Numbered from the stretch's first letter, positions 30,708-40,413 are shown. The stretch is DNA of 64,000 nt from an uncultured Clostridia bacterium (GCA_947307255.1 CAMZIO010000001.1:1-64000), one strand, 5' to 3'. Program-made: numbers and translations. Notes: generated from the letters alone by a model not told the origin.

Positions 30708-32894
30708 ATGAAAAGCCTGATCAAAAAAGACCGTATTCTCATCGCGCTTGCCATCCTCGGATTGATCGCCTCGCTGATCCCGACGGCAGCGCGTGTGCGC
30801 GCGGAGGAGGAGAACAAGTATTACGACGTGATTCTTGACTACACCAGCATCCGGGCCATGGCGCTGCAGTCGGAGTACGACGAGGGCGAGTGGCTGGATA
30901 TGCTCCGCTCTTACGGCGCGGATAAGATCGCGCTGGGCGAGGTTACGGCCAAGACGATGTCCGCCAGCGCGGTTATCCCGGTTTACGCGGCCTCCGTCAA
31001 GGAGATCCGCAGCGGCCACGGCTGGGAAAAGCGCTATCCGCAGCAGGTGGCCCAGTGGGTCGGGGAGAGCGTGGACATGGCGGACGCGCTGGTGATTGCG
31101 GAGACGCCGGAGGCGTTCGAGTGGGTGCGCCGCGCCTTTGACGAGCGTGCGGAGGACTTTTCCTGCCGCACCTATGCCGACGAAGACGGCGCGGGTTTCC
31201 TGTTTATTCCCCGCCAGAACAGCGGCCTGAGCGGTGAAAAGATGCTCGACTTGTGTCTGGGTATCTGGCCGGAAATGGCGCGGTTCATGGAAGAGCACGG
31301 GATGACCGTTATTCCCCGCACCGCGACGGTGGACGGACTCAACGGCGCAAAGTTCGCCGAGGCCTTTATCCGTGTGCTCCGGGAATATGATTCGCCTTAT
31401 TTCCTCAACAGCGGCGATTCGCTGCTGGGCTATGACGACGAAGCGGGTGAAAAACTGCTCAAGGACTATCTGCGCGACAGCGGCGTCGCCGTTGGATTGA
31501 TCGAGCAGAACGACCAGAGTCAAAACCTCGTCTGGGACGGGATCGACGAGCTGCTGGAGCAAACCGGCTACAACGCCGTGCGCATGTTCAACGAGTGGGC
31601 CTACATCCAGAACCGCTATGAATACTGCGGCTATGAGGGCGCTGAGGAGATCACCAACTCCTTCTTCCGTGCCATTGCCGAGCGCAACTGCAAGATCATC
31701 TATATGCGCATGATCCTCGAGCCGGACAACGACGTCAAGCCCGACGCGAAGGAGGAAAAGTGGACCTATATCACCGATCCTGCGGACTATGAGCAGCTCC
31801 TCGGTGATCTGGATACACGCCTGAGCGCCATCGGCTATACGCATGATACCGTGCCGCCGATGAAGCTGGATACGCCCTCCGTCCTCTGGCGCGTGCTGGA
31901 GGGGATCGGCGTGGTCGCGCTGTGCGTGCTGCTGCTTGACCTGTTCTTCTATCTGGACGACCGCTGGCGTTACGGACTGCTGATTCTGGGCGCGCTGGGC
32001 GCGGCGGGGCTTGCCCTGCTCAAGCCGCACGGCTATCAGGTGCTGCTGTCCATGGCGGGCGGCGTCGTGATGCCCGCCATTGCGGGCCTGGTGCTCTGCC
32101 GCGCCGTGGCGCAAAGACGCCGCGCGTGTCCGCAGCCGAAGTTCGGCGCCCTGCTGGGTTACTGCGTGGGGATGTCGCTCGTAACGATCCTGCTCTCATT
32201 CGGCAGCTCGGTTTTCGCGTCCTCGGCGCTCACGCAGCTTTCCTATCTGTTGGAGATGGACCTCTACCGCGGCGTGAAGATTTTGCAGCTTATTCCCATC
32301 GGCGTATTCGGCCTTGCGTATCTGCTGGTCTACGCCTATGAGGAAAGCGGTGCGAAGGCGGCCGTGCTCGCCCACGTGGGCGAGCGGGGCGAAAGGGACC
32401 GCGTGCATAAGTTCAACGCGTACTTTGCCGAGGTCATGCGTCAGCCGATGCGGCTGGGCTGGATGGCGGGGCTGGTGCTCGTAGTGGGTGCGGGCGCGTT
32501 TTTCCTGCTGGCAGGCGTCTATTACATCTACCGCACCGGCAACTCCACCAACGTCTCGGCGCTGGAGCTGCAGTTCCGCAATTTCCTGGAAAACACGCTC
32601 GTGGCGCGCCCGCGCACGAAGGAGTTTTTGATCGGCTGGCCCTGCCTGATGCTCTTTATCTGGGCGCTGCGGCGGGGGATGAACTTCCTGCCGCTGCTGT
32701 TCGGCCTGTGCGCGAGTATTGGCCTGGTGAGCATCGTGAACACATTCCTGCATATCCGCACGCCGTTCCTGCTCAGCCTGCTGCGTACCGGCTGGAGCGT
32801 GTTGTTCGGGCTGGCGATCGGCGCGGCGCTGGTATGCGCGGCGGAGCTGATCTACCGGCTGGTGAAAAGAATCGTTGGGGGAGCGCATGGTTAA
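30708..32894 (+). CDS. DUF5693-like polytopic membrane protein
   Basis: 739-aa ORF with large ectodomain followed by multiple TM segments; directly upstream of csaB. Confidence 0.7.
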   Translation: MKSLIKKDRILIALAILGLIASLIPTAARVRAEEENKYYDVILDYTSIRAMALQSEYDEGEWLDMLRSYGADKIALGEVTAKTMSASAVIPVYAASVKEIRSGHGWEKRYPQQVAQWVGESVDMADALVIAETPEAFEWVRRAFDERAEDFSCRTYADEDGAGFLFIPRQNSGLSGEKMLDLCLGIWPEMARFMEEHGMTVIPRTATVDGLNGAKFAEAFIRVLREYDSPYFLNSGDSLLGYDDEAGEKLLKDYLRDSGVAVGLIEQNDQSQNLVWDGIDELLEQTGYNAVRMFNEWAYIQNRYEYCGYEGAEEITNSFFRAIAERNCKIIYMRMILEPDNDVKPDAKEEKWTYITDPADYEQLLGDLDTRLSAIGYTHDTVPPMKLDTPSVLWRVLEGIGVVALCVLLLDLFFYLDDRWRYGLLILGALGAAGLALLKPHGYQVLLSMAGGVVMPAIAGLVLCRAVAQRRRACPQPKFGALLGYCVGMSLVTILLSFGSSVFASSALTQLSYLLEMDLYRGVKILQLIPIGVFGLAYLLVYAYEESGAKAAVLAHVGERGERDRVHKFNAYFAEVMRQPMRLGWMAGLVLVVGAGAFFLLAGVYYIYRTGNSTNVSALELQFRNFLENTLVARPRTKEFLIGWPCLMLFIWALRRGMNFLPLLFGLCASIGLVSIVNTFLHIRTPFLLSLLRTGWSVLFGLAIGAALVCAAELIYRLVKRIVGGAHG

Positions 32895-35532
32895 CATACT
32901 CATTTCTGGCTACTACGGGTTCGACAACATCGGGGATGAATCCATTCTGCGCACGGTCATCAACAGCCTGCGCGCCAGAGTGCCGGACTGCCATTTGACG
33001 GTGCTGTCTCACAGCCCGGAGGCAACGAGCGAGAAATACGGCGTGGACGCAGTGGAGCGGATGTCGCCGCGCGCGATCGTGCGCGCGCTGCGCCGCTGCG
33101 ATCTGCTGATCTCCGGCGGCGGAAGCCTGCTGCAGGACGTAACCAGCAGCAAAAGCATCCACTATTATCTTGCCATCATCCGCCTGGCTAAGCTGTTTGG
33201 CAAAAAGGTGTTTATTTACTCGCAGGGTATCGGCCCGATCGACCGCCCGCTCAATCGCCGCGCCGCGGCTGCCGCGCTGCGCAGGGTGGACGGGATCGTC
33301 GTGCGGGACGAACGCTCGGCGGATCTGCTTGCGGAAATCGGCGTTCCGCGGGAGAAGGCGGTCATCACGGCCGATCCCGTGATCCGTATGCTGCCGTCGG
33401 ACACGACGGCCGGACGCGCGGCGGTGGAGAAGGCCGGGGGACATCCGGGCAAAAAGCTGACCGTAGGCTGGGCGATCCGCGAGCGGGATACGGACAGCCC
33501 CTTCGTCCGCGAGGCGGAGGAATGCATCCGCTGGCTCAAGGAGACGTACGACGCGGAATCCATCCTCATCCCGTTTCATTATGAGGAGGATCGAGACGTT
33601 TCCTGCGCCATTGCCGACCGGCTGGACGGTGCGGCGTACTGCATCCGTGAAAAATACCTCTCGGAGGATACGCTTTCGATCATCGGCAATATGGACGTGA
33701 TGGTCGGGATGCGTCTGCACTCGCTGATTTATGCCGCCATCATGGGCGTGCCGATGATCGGTATTTCCTACGATCCAAAGTGCACGGCGTTCATGAACTC
33801 CGTGGGCGTGGAGAAGCTGAGCACCAAGGAGAGCTTTACCGCCGAGGCGTTCAAACGGGAATTTGCGCGGATCATGGAGCACGGAGCGGAGCAGACGCAA
33901 ACCGTCGCCCTGCACATGGACCAGCTGCGGCGAAAGCTCGACACCAACGAAGAGATGATATGTAACATCATGGAAGAAAAAAAGACGGAAAACCCGCCGG
34001 AGACGAAGGCGGAGAATACGGACAAGGCCAAGGTCAAAACAGCCGGCGCGATCGGGCTGGTATTCGTGCTGACGCTGGCGGCGAAGCTGCTGGGCGTGGT
34101 GCGCGAGATGCTCCAGGCCAGTTATTTCGGCACCGGGGTGGATGCGGATCTGTTCACCGCGTCGTATAACTCCACGCTCTATCTCTTTACCACCGTGTGT
34201 TACGCGCTGTGCATCGCGGCGGTACCGATTCTGACCAAGGAATTTGCCGCCGAGCGAAAACGCGGCATCCGCGCGGCGAATAACCTTGTTACGCTGACGC
34301 TGGCGCTGAGCGTCGCAGTCGTCGCCGTTTGGCAGATCCTGGCGTCCACGCCGCTCATCGGCATGATCTGGGACGTGCAGGCGGGCGAGTTGGCGCGTCT
34401 GGTGCGCTATATCCGCATCATGGCCTGCGCGCTGCCCGTGGTGGCGGCGGCGTATCTGATGGTGGCGCTGTTCCAGGCCACGGATCACTACGAGCTGCAG
34501 GGCAGCATGAGCATCCCCTACAACGTCTTTCTGGCGGCGTACCTGTTTCTCTGCGGTACGCGCTTCGGCATCGGAGGCGTGGTGGTGGCCAGCGCGGCGG
34601 CGTGGCTGCTGCAGCTTGCCATGAGCTTGCCCTATGCGCGGAAGGAGCGCTACGTCTACCGCCCGACGTTGGATCTCAGGGCGGGCTACGTGGGAGGTTA
34701 TTTCAAAACCGCCGTGGTTACGGTGCTCACCACGTCGGTATTCCTGTTTTGTTATCTCATCGACACGTCCACGGCGGCGTCGTTCAGCAACGGCGCGGTC
34801 AGCGCGTTTTACTATGCTGACAAGCTCTTTACGCCGCTGACCACCACGGTGCTATACAGTATCAGCGCCGTGATGTTCCCGCGCTTCAACCGCGTGTTTG
34901 CCAAGGATGATACGAAGGCCTACCTGGGATATATCTGGAACGTAACGGAAAATACGCTGCTGTTCATCTTCCCGGTGTGCGCGATGATGTGCGCGTTCGG
35001 CACGGATATCATCCGCGTGATTTTTGAAAACGGCAGCTTCAACGGCGAATCCACCGCCGCCACCGGCCGAATCTTCATGATGTACGCGCTGGGCATGAGC
35101 GCGTTCAGTATGCTGGATCTTTTGAACAAGGCCTATTACGCTATGAAAAAGACGCTCGTACCGCTGCTGATCAACCTCGGCATTCTGGCGCTCAATGTGA
35201 TTCTCAACCGGTTTTTCCACACCGGTGCGGGCGTTGCGCTCGCCACGTCGCTGGCGATTACGCTGGGCGCGCTGGTGATGCTGTTTCAGCTCTTCCACGG
35301 CGTGGGCGTGCTGCGCGCGCTGCCGCTGGGGAAGGGACTCCTTGCCACCGGCGTGATGGGCGCGTTCCTGTACTTTGGGCGTAATCTGTTGGTGAATGGC
35401 GACGAGAGCAAGATCATGCTGGTCATCAAGTGCGGCATGGTCGGCGTTGTCGGCTGCGTGATCTATCTCGGCGTCAGCCTGCTGCTGCGTCAGCAGATCA
35501 TGTCGGAGCTTCTGCACAGGTTCAAAAAGTAA
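32887..35532 (+). CDS. Fusion of polysaccharide pyruvyl transferase CsaB (N-terminal) and lipid II flippase MurJ/MviN (C-terminal)
   Basis: NILISGYYGFDNIGDESILRTVI...LISGGGSLLQDVTSSKS (CsaB) then Lys/Glu-rich linker then AAKLLGVVREMLQASYFGTGVDADLFTASY (MurJ) in one uninterrupted frame. Confidence 0.88.
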   Translation: MVNILISGYYGFDNIGDESILRTVINSLRARVPDCHLTVLSHSPEATSEKYGVDAVERMSPRAIVRALRRCDLLISGGGSLLQDVTSSKSIHYYLAIIRLAKLFGKKVFIYSQGIGPIDRPLNRRAAAAALRRVDGIVVRDERSADLLAEIGVPREKAVITADPVIRMLPSDTTAGRAAVEKAGGHPGKKLTVGWAIRERDTDSPFVREAEECIRWLKETYDAESILIPFHYEEDRDVSCAIADRLDGAAYCIREKYLSEDTLSIIGNMDVMVGMRLHSLIYAAIMGVPMIGISYDPKCTAFMNSVGVEKLSTKESFTAEAFKREFARIMEHGAEQTQTVALHMDQLRRKLDTNEEMICNIMEEKKTENPPETKAENTDKAKVKTAGAIGLVFVLTLAAKLLGVVREMLQASYFGTGVDADLFTASYNSTLYLFTTVCYALCIAAVPILTKEFAAERKRGIRAANNLVTLTLALSVAVVAVWQILASTPLIGMIWDVQAGELARLVRYIRIMACALPVVAAAYLMVALFQATDHYELQGSMSIPYNVFLAAYLFLCGTRFGIGGVVVASAAAWLLQLAMSLPYARKERYVYRPTLDLRAGYVGGYFKTAVVTVLTTSVFLFCYLIDTSTAASFSNGAVSAFYYADKLFTPLTTTVLYSISAVMFPRFNRVFAKDDTKAYLGYIWNVTENTLLFIFPVCAMMCAFGTDIIRVIFENGSFNGESTAATGRIFMMYALGMSAFSMLDLLNKAYYAMKKTLVPLLINLGILALNVILNRFFHTGAGVALATSLAITLGALVMLFQLFHGVGVLRALPLGKGLLATGVMGAFLYFGRNLLVNGDESKIMLVIKCGMVGVVGCVIYLGVSLLLRQQIMSELLHRFKK

Positions 35533-35555
35533 AAAAGCGGCGCGGCCGTTTATTG

Positions 35556-35594
35556 AAAACAAGGGCTGAATGCATCGCATTCAGCCCTTGTTTT
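35556..35594. terminator. Bidirectional terminator between convergent genes
   Basis: aaaacaagggctgaatgc-atc-gcattcagcccttgtttt. Confidence 0.85.
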
Positions 35595-36027
35595 CCTCTG
35601 CTTCGGTTTTACTTTGCTCCAGCCTGCGGCGGTAGAGGGTCAGATACCCCTCCAGTATCAGCGCGGCGGCCACCGCGTCCACCGTCTTCTTGCGCTCCCT
35701 GGCGCGCTTGCCGTTGCCGGCGAGGATGTTGTGCGCGTCCACGGTGGTGCGCCGCTCGTCCCAGAGCGTTACGGGCAGAAGCGTCGTCTCGCGCAGCAGC
35801 GCGGCAAAGCCCTCGGCCTTTTCGGCGCGCGGCCCGCGCGTGCCGTCCATATTGACCGGGTGGCCGAGTACCAGCTCGCCGACCGCGTGTTCGGCGGCGA
35901 GAACGCGAATTTTTTCCGCGACGTCCTCCGGCCGATAGGCGGTGATGACGGTGGAGTAGCCGACCAGTGTGAGCGTGCGGTCGGAGACGGCAATGCCGGT
36001 GTGCGCGTCGCCGTAGTCGATGGCCAT
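35581..36027 (-). CDS. ruvX: Holliday junction resolvase-like RuvX/YqgF
   Basis: MAIDYGDAHTGIAVSDRT, LVLGHPVNMDGTRGPRAEK, LWDERRTTVDA. Confidence 0.92.
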   Translation of the reverse strand: MAIDYGDAHTGIAVSDRTLTLVGYSTVITAYRPEDVAEKIRVLAAEHAVGELVLGHPVNMDGTRGPRAEKAEGFAALLRETTLLPVTLWDERRTTVDAHNILAGNGKRARERKKTVDAVAAALILEGYLTLYRRRLEQSKTEAEENKG

Positions 36028-36204
36028 GATTTTCAGAAAAAACGCCTCCTTCTTGTTCACTTCGTTTTGGCTATCATACCCGAAAGCCGCCGCAAAATCA
36101 AGGGGGACGAGCGGACGCGCTGCACGTTTGTGCGGGGAAAAGAAAGCCGCCGCGTACCGCTGCGCTGAAAATACGGAAATTTCCGGGTTTTTTCGAAAAA
36201 ATGC

Positions 36205-36234
36205 TTGACCGGCGGGGGATAAGTGTGGTATAGT
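36205..36234 (+). promoter_or_regulatory. Promoter of rpmG-secE-nusG
   Basis: TTGACC - 18 bp - TATAGT. Confidence 0.6.
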
Positions 36235-36378
36235 TCCAATTACCTGTGAAAGAGGGCTTTCTTTTTGTGCGCATTTTTCGCTTTTCACGCACGGGGAAAA
36301 CACCCCTCTAAAATCCAAGCAGGGAGGCAATCGGCAGCCGGATGCTACCAGGCTGCCAGAATAAGGAGGTGCCGTTAG

Positions 36379-36528
36379 ATGCGCGTTAAGATCACGCTCA
36401 GATGCAACGAGTGCAAGCAGAGAAACTACAACACGATGAAGAACAAGAAGAACACCCCGGACAAGCTTGAGTTGAACAAGTATTGCCCCTTCTGCAGAAA
36501 GCACACCGTACACACCGAAACGAAGTAA
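36379..36528 (+). CDS. rpmG: 50S ribosomal protein L33 (49 aa, below ORF-track size cut-off)
   Basis: [59 protein letters not shown]. Confidence 0.96.
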   Translation: MRVKITLRCNECKQRNYNTMKNKKNTPDKLELNKYCPFCRKHTVHTETK

Positions 36529-36545
36529 GAAAGGCAGTGTAGAAC

Positions 36546-36752
36546 ATGGCAGAAGAAAAGAAAAAGGACCGCGCCAAGTGGTTCCGCGAAATGAAAAGCG
36601 AGCTGAAGAAGGTCGTATGGCCCACGCCGCAAAAGACGATGAAGGACACCGGCACGGTGCTTCTGTGCTCCCTGGTCGTCGGCGCGTGCATCTGGCTGTT
36701 CGACTATGTTGCCGTTTCCGCAGTACGTCTGCTGATCGGCCTGGCGGGTTAA
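36546..36752 (+). CDS. secE: Preprotein translocase subunit SecE
   Basis: WFREMKSELKKVVWPTPQKTMKDT; single TM; between rpmG and nusG. Confidence 0.95.
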   Translation: MAEEKKKDRAKWFREMKSELKKVVWPTPQKTMKDTGTVLLCSLVVGACIWLFDYVAVSAVRLLIGLAG

Positions 36753-36764
36753 GAGGAGCGCGGC

Positions 36765-37292
36765 ATGGCTGAGAGCGCAAAATGGTATGTTGTCCATACC
36801 TACTCCGGTTATGAAAACGCTGTTAAGACCGCCATCGAGAAGTTCGTCGCCAACCGCCACCTGGAGGACATGATCGTCGATATCCAGATCCCCATGGAAA
36901 CCGTAACGGAGGTTACCGATTCCGGCGAGGTCAAGGAGGTCGAGCGCAAGGTCTTCCCCGGTTACGTCCTGGTTAAAATGGTCATGACGGACGACACCTG
37001 GCATTTGATCCGCAACATCCGCGGCGTAACCGGCTTCGTCGGTTCCGCCAACAACGCCATCCCCCTCACGGAGGAGGAAGTCCTGGCGCTCGGCGTGGAA
37101 AAGCACGAGATCATCGTGCGCTACAACGTCGGCGATCAGGTCAAAATCACGGACGGCCCCCTTGCATCCTTCCTCGGTACGGTGGAAGAGATCGACGCCG
37201 AGAAGAACAAGGTGTGCGTGGTCGTGTCCATGTTCGGACGCGAGACGCCGGTCGAGCTGGAGCTCGATCAGGTCGAGGTCGTGGAATCGTAA
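36765..37292 (+). CDS. nusG: Transcription termination/antitermination protein NusG
   Basis: KWYVVHTYSGYENAVKTAIEK; KOW-type VKITDGPLASFLGTVEEIDAEKNKVCVVVSMFGRETPVELELDQVE. Confidence 0.97.
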   Translation: MAESAKWYVVHTYSGYENAVKTAIEKFVANRHLEDMIVDIQIPMETVTEVTDSGEVKEVERKVFPGYVLVKMVMTDDTWHLIRNIRGVTGFVGSANNAIPLTEEEVLALGVEKHEIIVRYNVGDQVKITDGPLASFLGTVEEIDAEKNKVCVVVSMFGRETPVELELDQVEVVES

Positions 37293-37414
37293 ATATCGCC
37301 AAATGCGATCAGCCGGGTTCCCCGGCAAACGTGGGAGAGACGCGCGTGCGTCTCGCCAAGGGCGGCACGACGCTGGTTCGGCCGTTACCACATCAATAAA
37401 AGGAGGTGCCTTCC

Positions 37415-37840
37415 ATGGCACAGAAAGTAGTCGGTTACGTTAAGCTGCAGATTCCTGCAGGCAAAGCAACTCCCGCGCCCCCTGTCGGCCCCGCGCTCGG
37501 TCAGCACGGCGTCAACATCGCGGCTTTCACGAAGGAATTTAACGAGCGCACCAAGAATGACATGGGGCTGATTATCCCCGTCGTCATCACCGTGTACGCG
37601 GACCGTTCCTTCAGCTTTATCACCAAGACTCCCCCTGCGGCGGTTCTGATCAAGAAGGAATGCAACATCGAGTCTGGCTCCGGCGTCCCCAACAAGACCA
37701 AGGTCGCTCAGATTTCCAAGGCTTCCCTCCAGAAGATCGCCGAGATGAAGATGCGTGATCTCAACGCTGCAAGCCTTGAGGCCGCCATGAGCATGATCGC
37801 CGGCACCGCACGCTCCATGGGCGTTACCGTCGAAGAATAA
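37415..37840 (+). CDS. rplK: 50S ribosomal protein L11
   Basis: [38 protein letters not shown]. Confidence 0.98.
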   Translation: MAQKVVGYVKLQIPAGKATPAPPVGPALGQHGVNIAAFTKEFNERTKNDMGLIIPVVITVYADRSFSFITKTPPAAVLIKKECNIESGSGVPNKTKVAQISKASLQKIAEMKMRDLNAASLEAAMSMIAGTARSMGVTVEE

Positions 37841-37854
37841 GGGAGGGTGTAACA

Positions 37855-38544
37855 ATGTTTAGAGGTAAGAAGTACAAAGACGCTGCCAAGCAGATCGAAA
37901 AGAATACCCAGTACGAGGCCATGGAAGGCTTCGGCCTGATTTGCAAGACCGCTTCCGCCAAGTTCGACGAGACGGTTGAGCTGCACGTCAAGCTCGGCGT
38001 TGACTCCCGTCATGCCGACCAGCAGGTCCGCGGCGCCATCGTTCTCCCCAACGGCACCGGTAAAACCGCCCGCGTCCTCGTGTTCGCCAAGGGCGACAAG
38101 GCTGACGCTGCCCGTGAGGCCGGCGCCGACTATGTCGGCGATATGGACATGGTCGAGAAGATCCAGAAGGAAAACTGGTTCGACTTCGACGTCGTCGTCG
38201 CTTCCCCCGACATGATGGGTGTTGTCGGTCGTCTGGGTAAGGTTCTGGGCCCCAAGGGCCTGATGCCGTCCCCCAAGGCCGGTACCGTGTCTCCTGACGT
38301 GGCCAAGGCCGTCAAGGAAGTCAAGGCCGGTAAGGTTGAGTATCGTCTCGACAAGACCAACATCATCCACTGCCCGATCGGCAAGGTCTCCTTCGGCCCC
38401 GAGAAGCTCACCGAGAACTACAATGCTCTCATGGGCGCCATCATCAAGGCCAAGCCCGCCGCCGCCAAGGGCCAGTATATCAAGTCCTGCGTCGCCGCCT
38501 CCACCATGGGCCCCGGCGTCAAGATGGCCACCGCGAAGCTCTAA
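37855..38544 (+). CDS. rplA: 50S ribosomal protein L1
   Basis: [48 protein letters not shown]. Confidence 0.98.
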   Translation: MFRGKKYKDAAKQIEKNTQYEAMEGFGLICKTASAKFDETVELHVKLGVDSRHADQQVRGAIVLPNGTGKTARVLVFAKGDKADAAREAGADYVGDMDMVEKIQKENWFDFDVVVASPDMMGVVGRLGKVLGPKGLMPSPKAGTVSPDVAKAVKEVKAGKVEYRLDKTNIIHCPIGKVSFGPEKLTENYNALMGAIIKAKPAAAKGQYIKSCVAASTMGPGVKMATAKL

Positions 38545-38728
38545 GACATTTCAAGAAAGCGCAAGCGCTTTCTTGAGGATTGTCTCGCTGCGCTTCCCGC
38601 ACGCCAAAGGCGCACGGGCGCTGCGCGCAAAGTGTTTTTTCTGACGCGCAGGCGACAGAAAAAACGGTTTGAAATATCCAGGATCTTCTGATGCTGGATG
38701 AAGCGAGACAAAAAATCAATATTTGGGG

Positions 38729-38757
38729 TTGACAAGCTTGCCAGCCTTGAATATAAT
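38729..38757 (+). promoter_or_regulatory. Full-consensus promoter for rplJ-rplL
   Basis: TTGACA - 17 bp - TATAAT. Confidence 0.85.
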
Positions 38758-38764
38758 ATTAGTC

Positions 38765-38940
38765 GCGTTCCAAAGACAGCAGGTGCGGCTTGCCGCGTAA
38801 ATCCTGCCGAGGATGGCAAATCGTTATGATTGCTTACACCGTCCTCGTGCCTTTCGACATGAGGACGGTTTCCTTTTTAGAACGCTTCTGTTTCCCCCGA
38901 TGCGCGCGGCGCATCACAAATCCAATGGAGGTGAAATCAA
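38765..38940 (+). promoter_or_regulatory. Ribosomal protein L10 leader with attenuator hairpin
   Basis: between consensus promoter and rplJ; attenuator hairpin 38838-38869 (accgtcctcgtg...catgaggacggt) followed by ttcctttttag; position typical of L10 leader RNAs. Confidence 0.7.
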
Positions 38941-38942
38941 GA

Positions 38943-39473
38943 ATGCCTAACGCAAAAGTTCTGTCTGAAAAGCAGGCGATCGTGGCCTCTCTTACCGAGA
39001 AGCTGCAGGGCGCGGCTGCCGGTCTGATCGTGGATTACAAGGGCATCACCGTCGCGGAGGATACCGCTCTTCGCGCCGAGTGCCGTAAGAACGAGATCGA
39101 GTATGCAGTCGTGAAGAACACCCTGCTTCGCTTTGCTTTCAACAACGTCGGCTTGAGCGAGCTTGATGAAAAACTCAATGGCACCACGTCTCTGGCCATC
39201 GCCAGCGATCCCGTTGCTCCGGCGCGTGTGATTGCCGACTATGCCAAGAAGCTTGGCGACCGGTTTGAAATCAAGGGCGGGTTCATGGATGGCAAGGTCA
39301 TCGACTTGAACACCATCAACGCTCTGGCTGCGATCCCCGCACTGCCCGTGCTGCAGGCGCAGGTCCTGGGTACCATGCTGGCGCCCATTTCCGGTCTTGC
39401 CTGCGTACTCAAGCAGATCGCAGAGAAGAATGGCGCGCCTGCGGAAGCGGCCGCCGAAGCTGCCGCTGAATAA
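38943..39473 (+). CDS. rplJ: 50S ribosomal protein L10
   Basis: VLSEKQAIVASLTEKLQGAAAGLIVDYKGITVAEDTALR; VKNTLLRFA. Confidence 0.97.
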   Translation: MPNAKVLSEKQAIVASLTEKLQGAAAGLIVDYKGITVAEDTALRAECRKNEIEYAVVKNTLLRFAFNNVGLSELDEKLNGTTSLAIASDPVAPARVIADYAKKLGDRFEIKGGFMDGKVIDLNTINALAAIPALPVLQAQVLGTMLAPISGLACVLKQIAEKNGAPAEAAAEAAAE

Positions 39474-39527
39474 GCGCAGCGCCATACCAATCAAAAAACA
39501 ACAAATCTTATCAGGAGGATCATTACA

Positions 39528-39896
39528 ATGAGCGAGAAGATTACTGCTATGATCGAAGAAATCAAGGGCTTGACCGTTCTGGAGCTGTCTGAGCTTGTCC
39601 ACGCCCTCGAGGAAGAGTTCGGCGTTTCCGCCGCCGCTATGGCTGCCCCCGCTGCCGCTGCCGCTCCCGCCGCTGAGGAGAAGACCGAGTTTGACGTCGT
39701 CCTGGCCAGCTTCGACGCTGCCGCCAAGATCAAGGTCATCAAGGTTGTCCGCGAGATCACCGGTCTGGGCCTGGCTGAGGCCAAGGCTTTCGTCGAGTCC
39801 GCTCCTAAGGCCATCAAGGAAGCCGTCTCCAAGGACGACGCCGAGGCTCTCAAGAAGCAGATCGAAGAGGCCGGCGGTAAGGTCGAGATCAAGTAA
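39528..39896 (+). CDS. rplL: 50S ribosomal protein L7/L12
   Basis: [20 protein letters not shown]...[39 protein letters not shown]. Confidence 0.98.
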   Translation: MSEKITAMIEEIKGLTVLELSELVHALEEEFGVSAAAMAAPAAAAAPAAEEKTEFDVVLASFDAAAKIKVIKVVREITGLGLAEAKAFVESAPKAIKEAVSKDDAEALKKQIEEAGGKVEIK

Positions 39897-39914
39897 TTTC
39901 ACCCAACCATGGGA

Positions 39915-39947
39915 AAAGCGCACGCCCTGCGGCGTGCGCTTTTTTTG
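39915..39947 (+). terminator. Terminator after rplL
   Basis: aaaagcgcacgcc-ctg-cggcgtgcgcttttttt. Confidence 0.85.
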
Positions 39948-39966
39948 CGCCGTCGCGCGGCGCAGT

Positions 39967-40072
39967 TTGGCGCGGGTATGAGAGACACGAAAACGGAGAA
40001 TTCGTTTGTCAAAAAATATTTAATGATTTTCGATAAAAAATACTTGACAAACATATTGAACCGTGGTATGCT
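39967..40072 (+). repeat. Copy 1 of 106-bp direct repeat (1 mismatch to 42894-42999)
   Basis: ttggcgcgggtatgagagacacgaaaacggagaattcgtttgtcaaaaaatatttaatgattttcgataaaaaatacttgacaaacatattgAaccgtggtatgct. Confidence 0.97.
40044..40072 (+). promoter_or_regulatory. Promoter within repeat copy 1
   Basis: TTGACA - 17 bp - TATGCT; inverted repeat gtttgtcaa (40004-40012)/ttgacaaac (40044-40052) overlaps the -35. Confidence 0.65.
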
Positions 40073-40398
40073 CGGAAGCGTCCATCGACCAGCAGTTCCA
40101 GTCATTCAGGCAGGCATTTGAGAAAGCGGAAGGCATCCGCACAGGTACAGAATCTTTTCGGAATGAAGTATATGATACGGAAAAGGTAACAGTGGATGGA
40201 ACCATTCTCAAATTTTTATATTCTCAAACAGAAGGAGAACTAAAGTATCTTGTTTTGGGAGAGGATATTTTTGATGTGCTGCTGTTGGAATATAAATCCT
40301 TTGATGATTGGTTTGTTATACCGAGCGATTATAAGAAAAAAGGAGTACTGGAAATGGTCAAGATGCTGATAAAACTTGGCCCGGTCTTCGGAAAATAA
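40073..40398 (+). pseudogene. 5'-truncated ORF fragment fused to the repeat junction
   Basis: open frame FEKAEGIRTGTESFRNEVYDTEKVTVDGT...; the only nearby ATG lies inside the promoter; coding similarity starts abruptly at the repeat end. Confidence 0.45.
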
Positions 40399-40413
40399 AA
40401 AAACGTATCATGT

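Noticed and set aside
30645-34488. Long minus-strand ORFs opposite DUF5693 and csaB-murJ (489 and 571 aa)
   Set aside because: Shadow ORFs rich in H/R/Q without motifs; sense frames have family signatures and RBSs.
36301-36378. Possible tRNA or T-box before rpmG
   Set aside because: Only a short ggcagcc/ggctgcc hairpin was found, with no cloverleaf and no T-box sequence.
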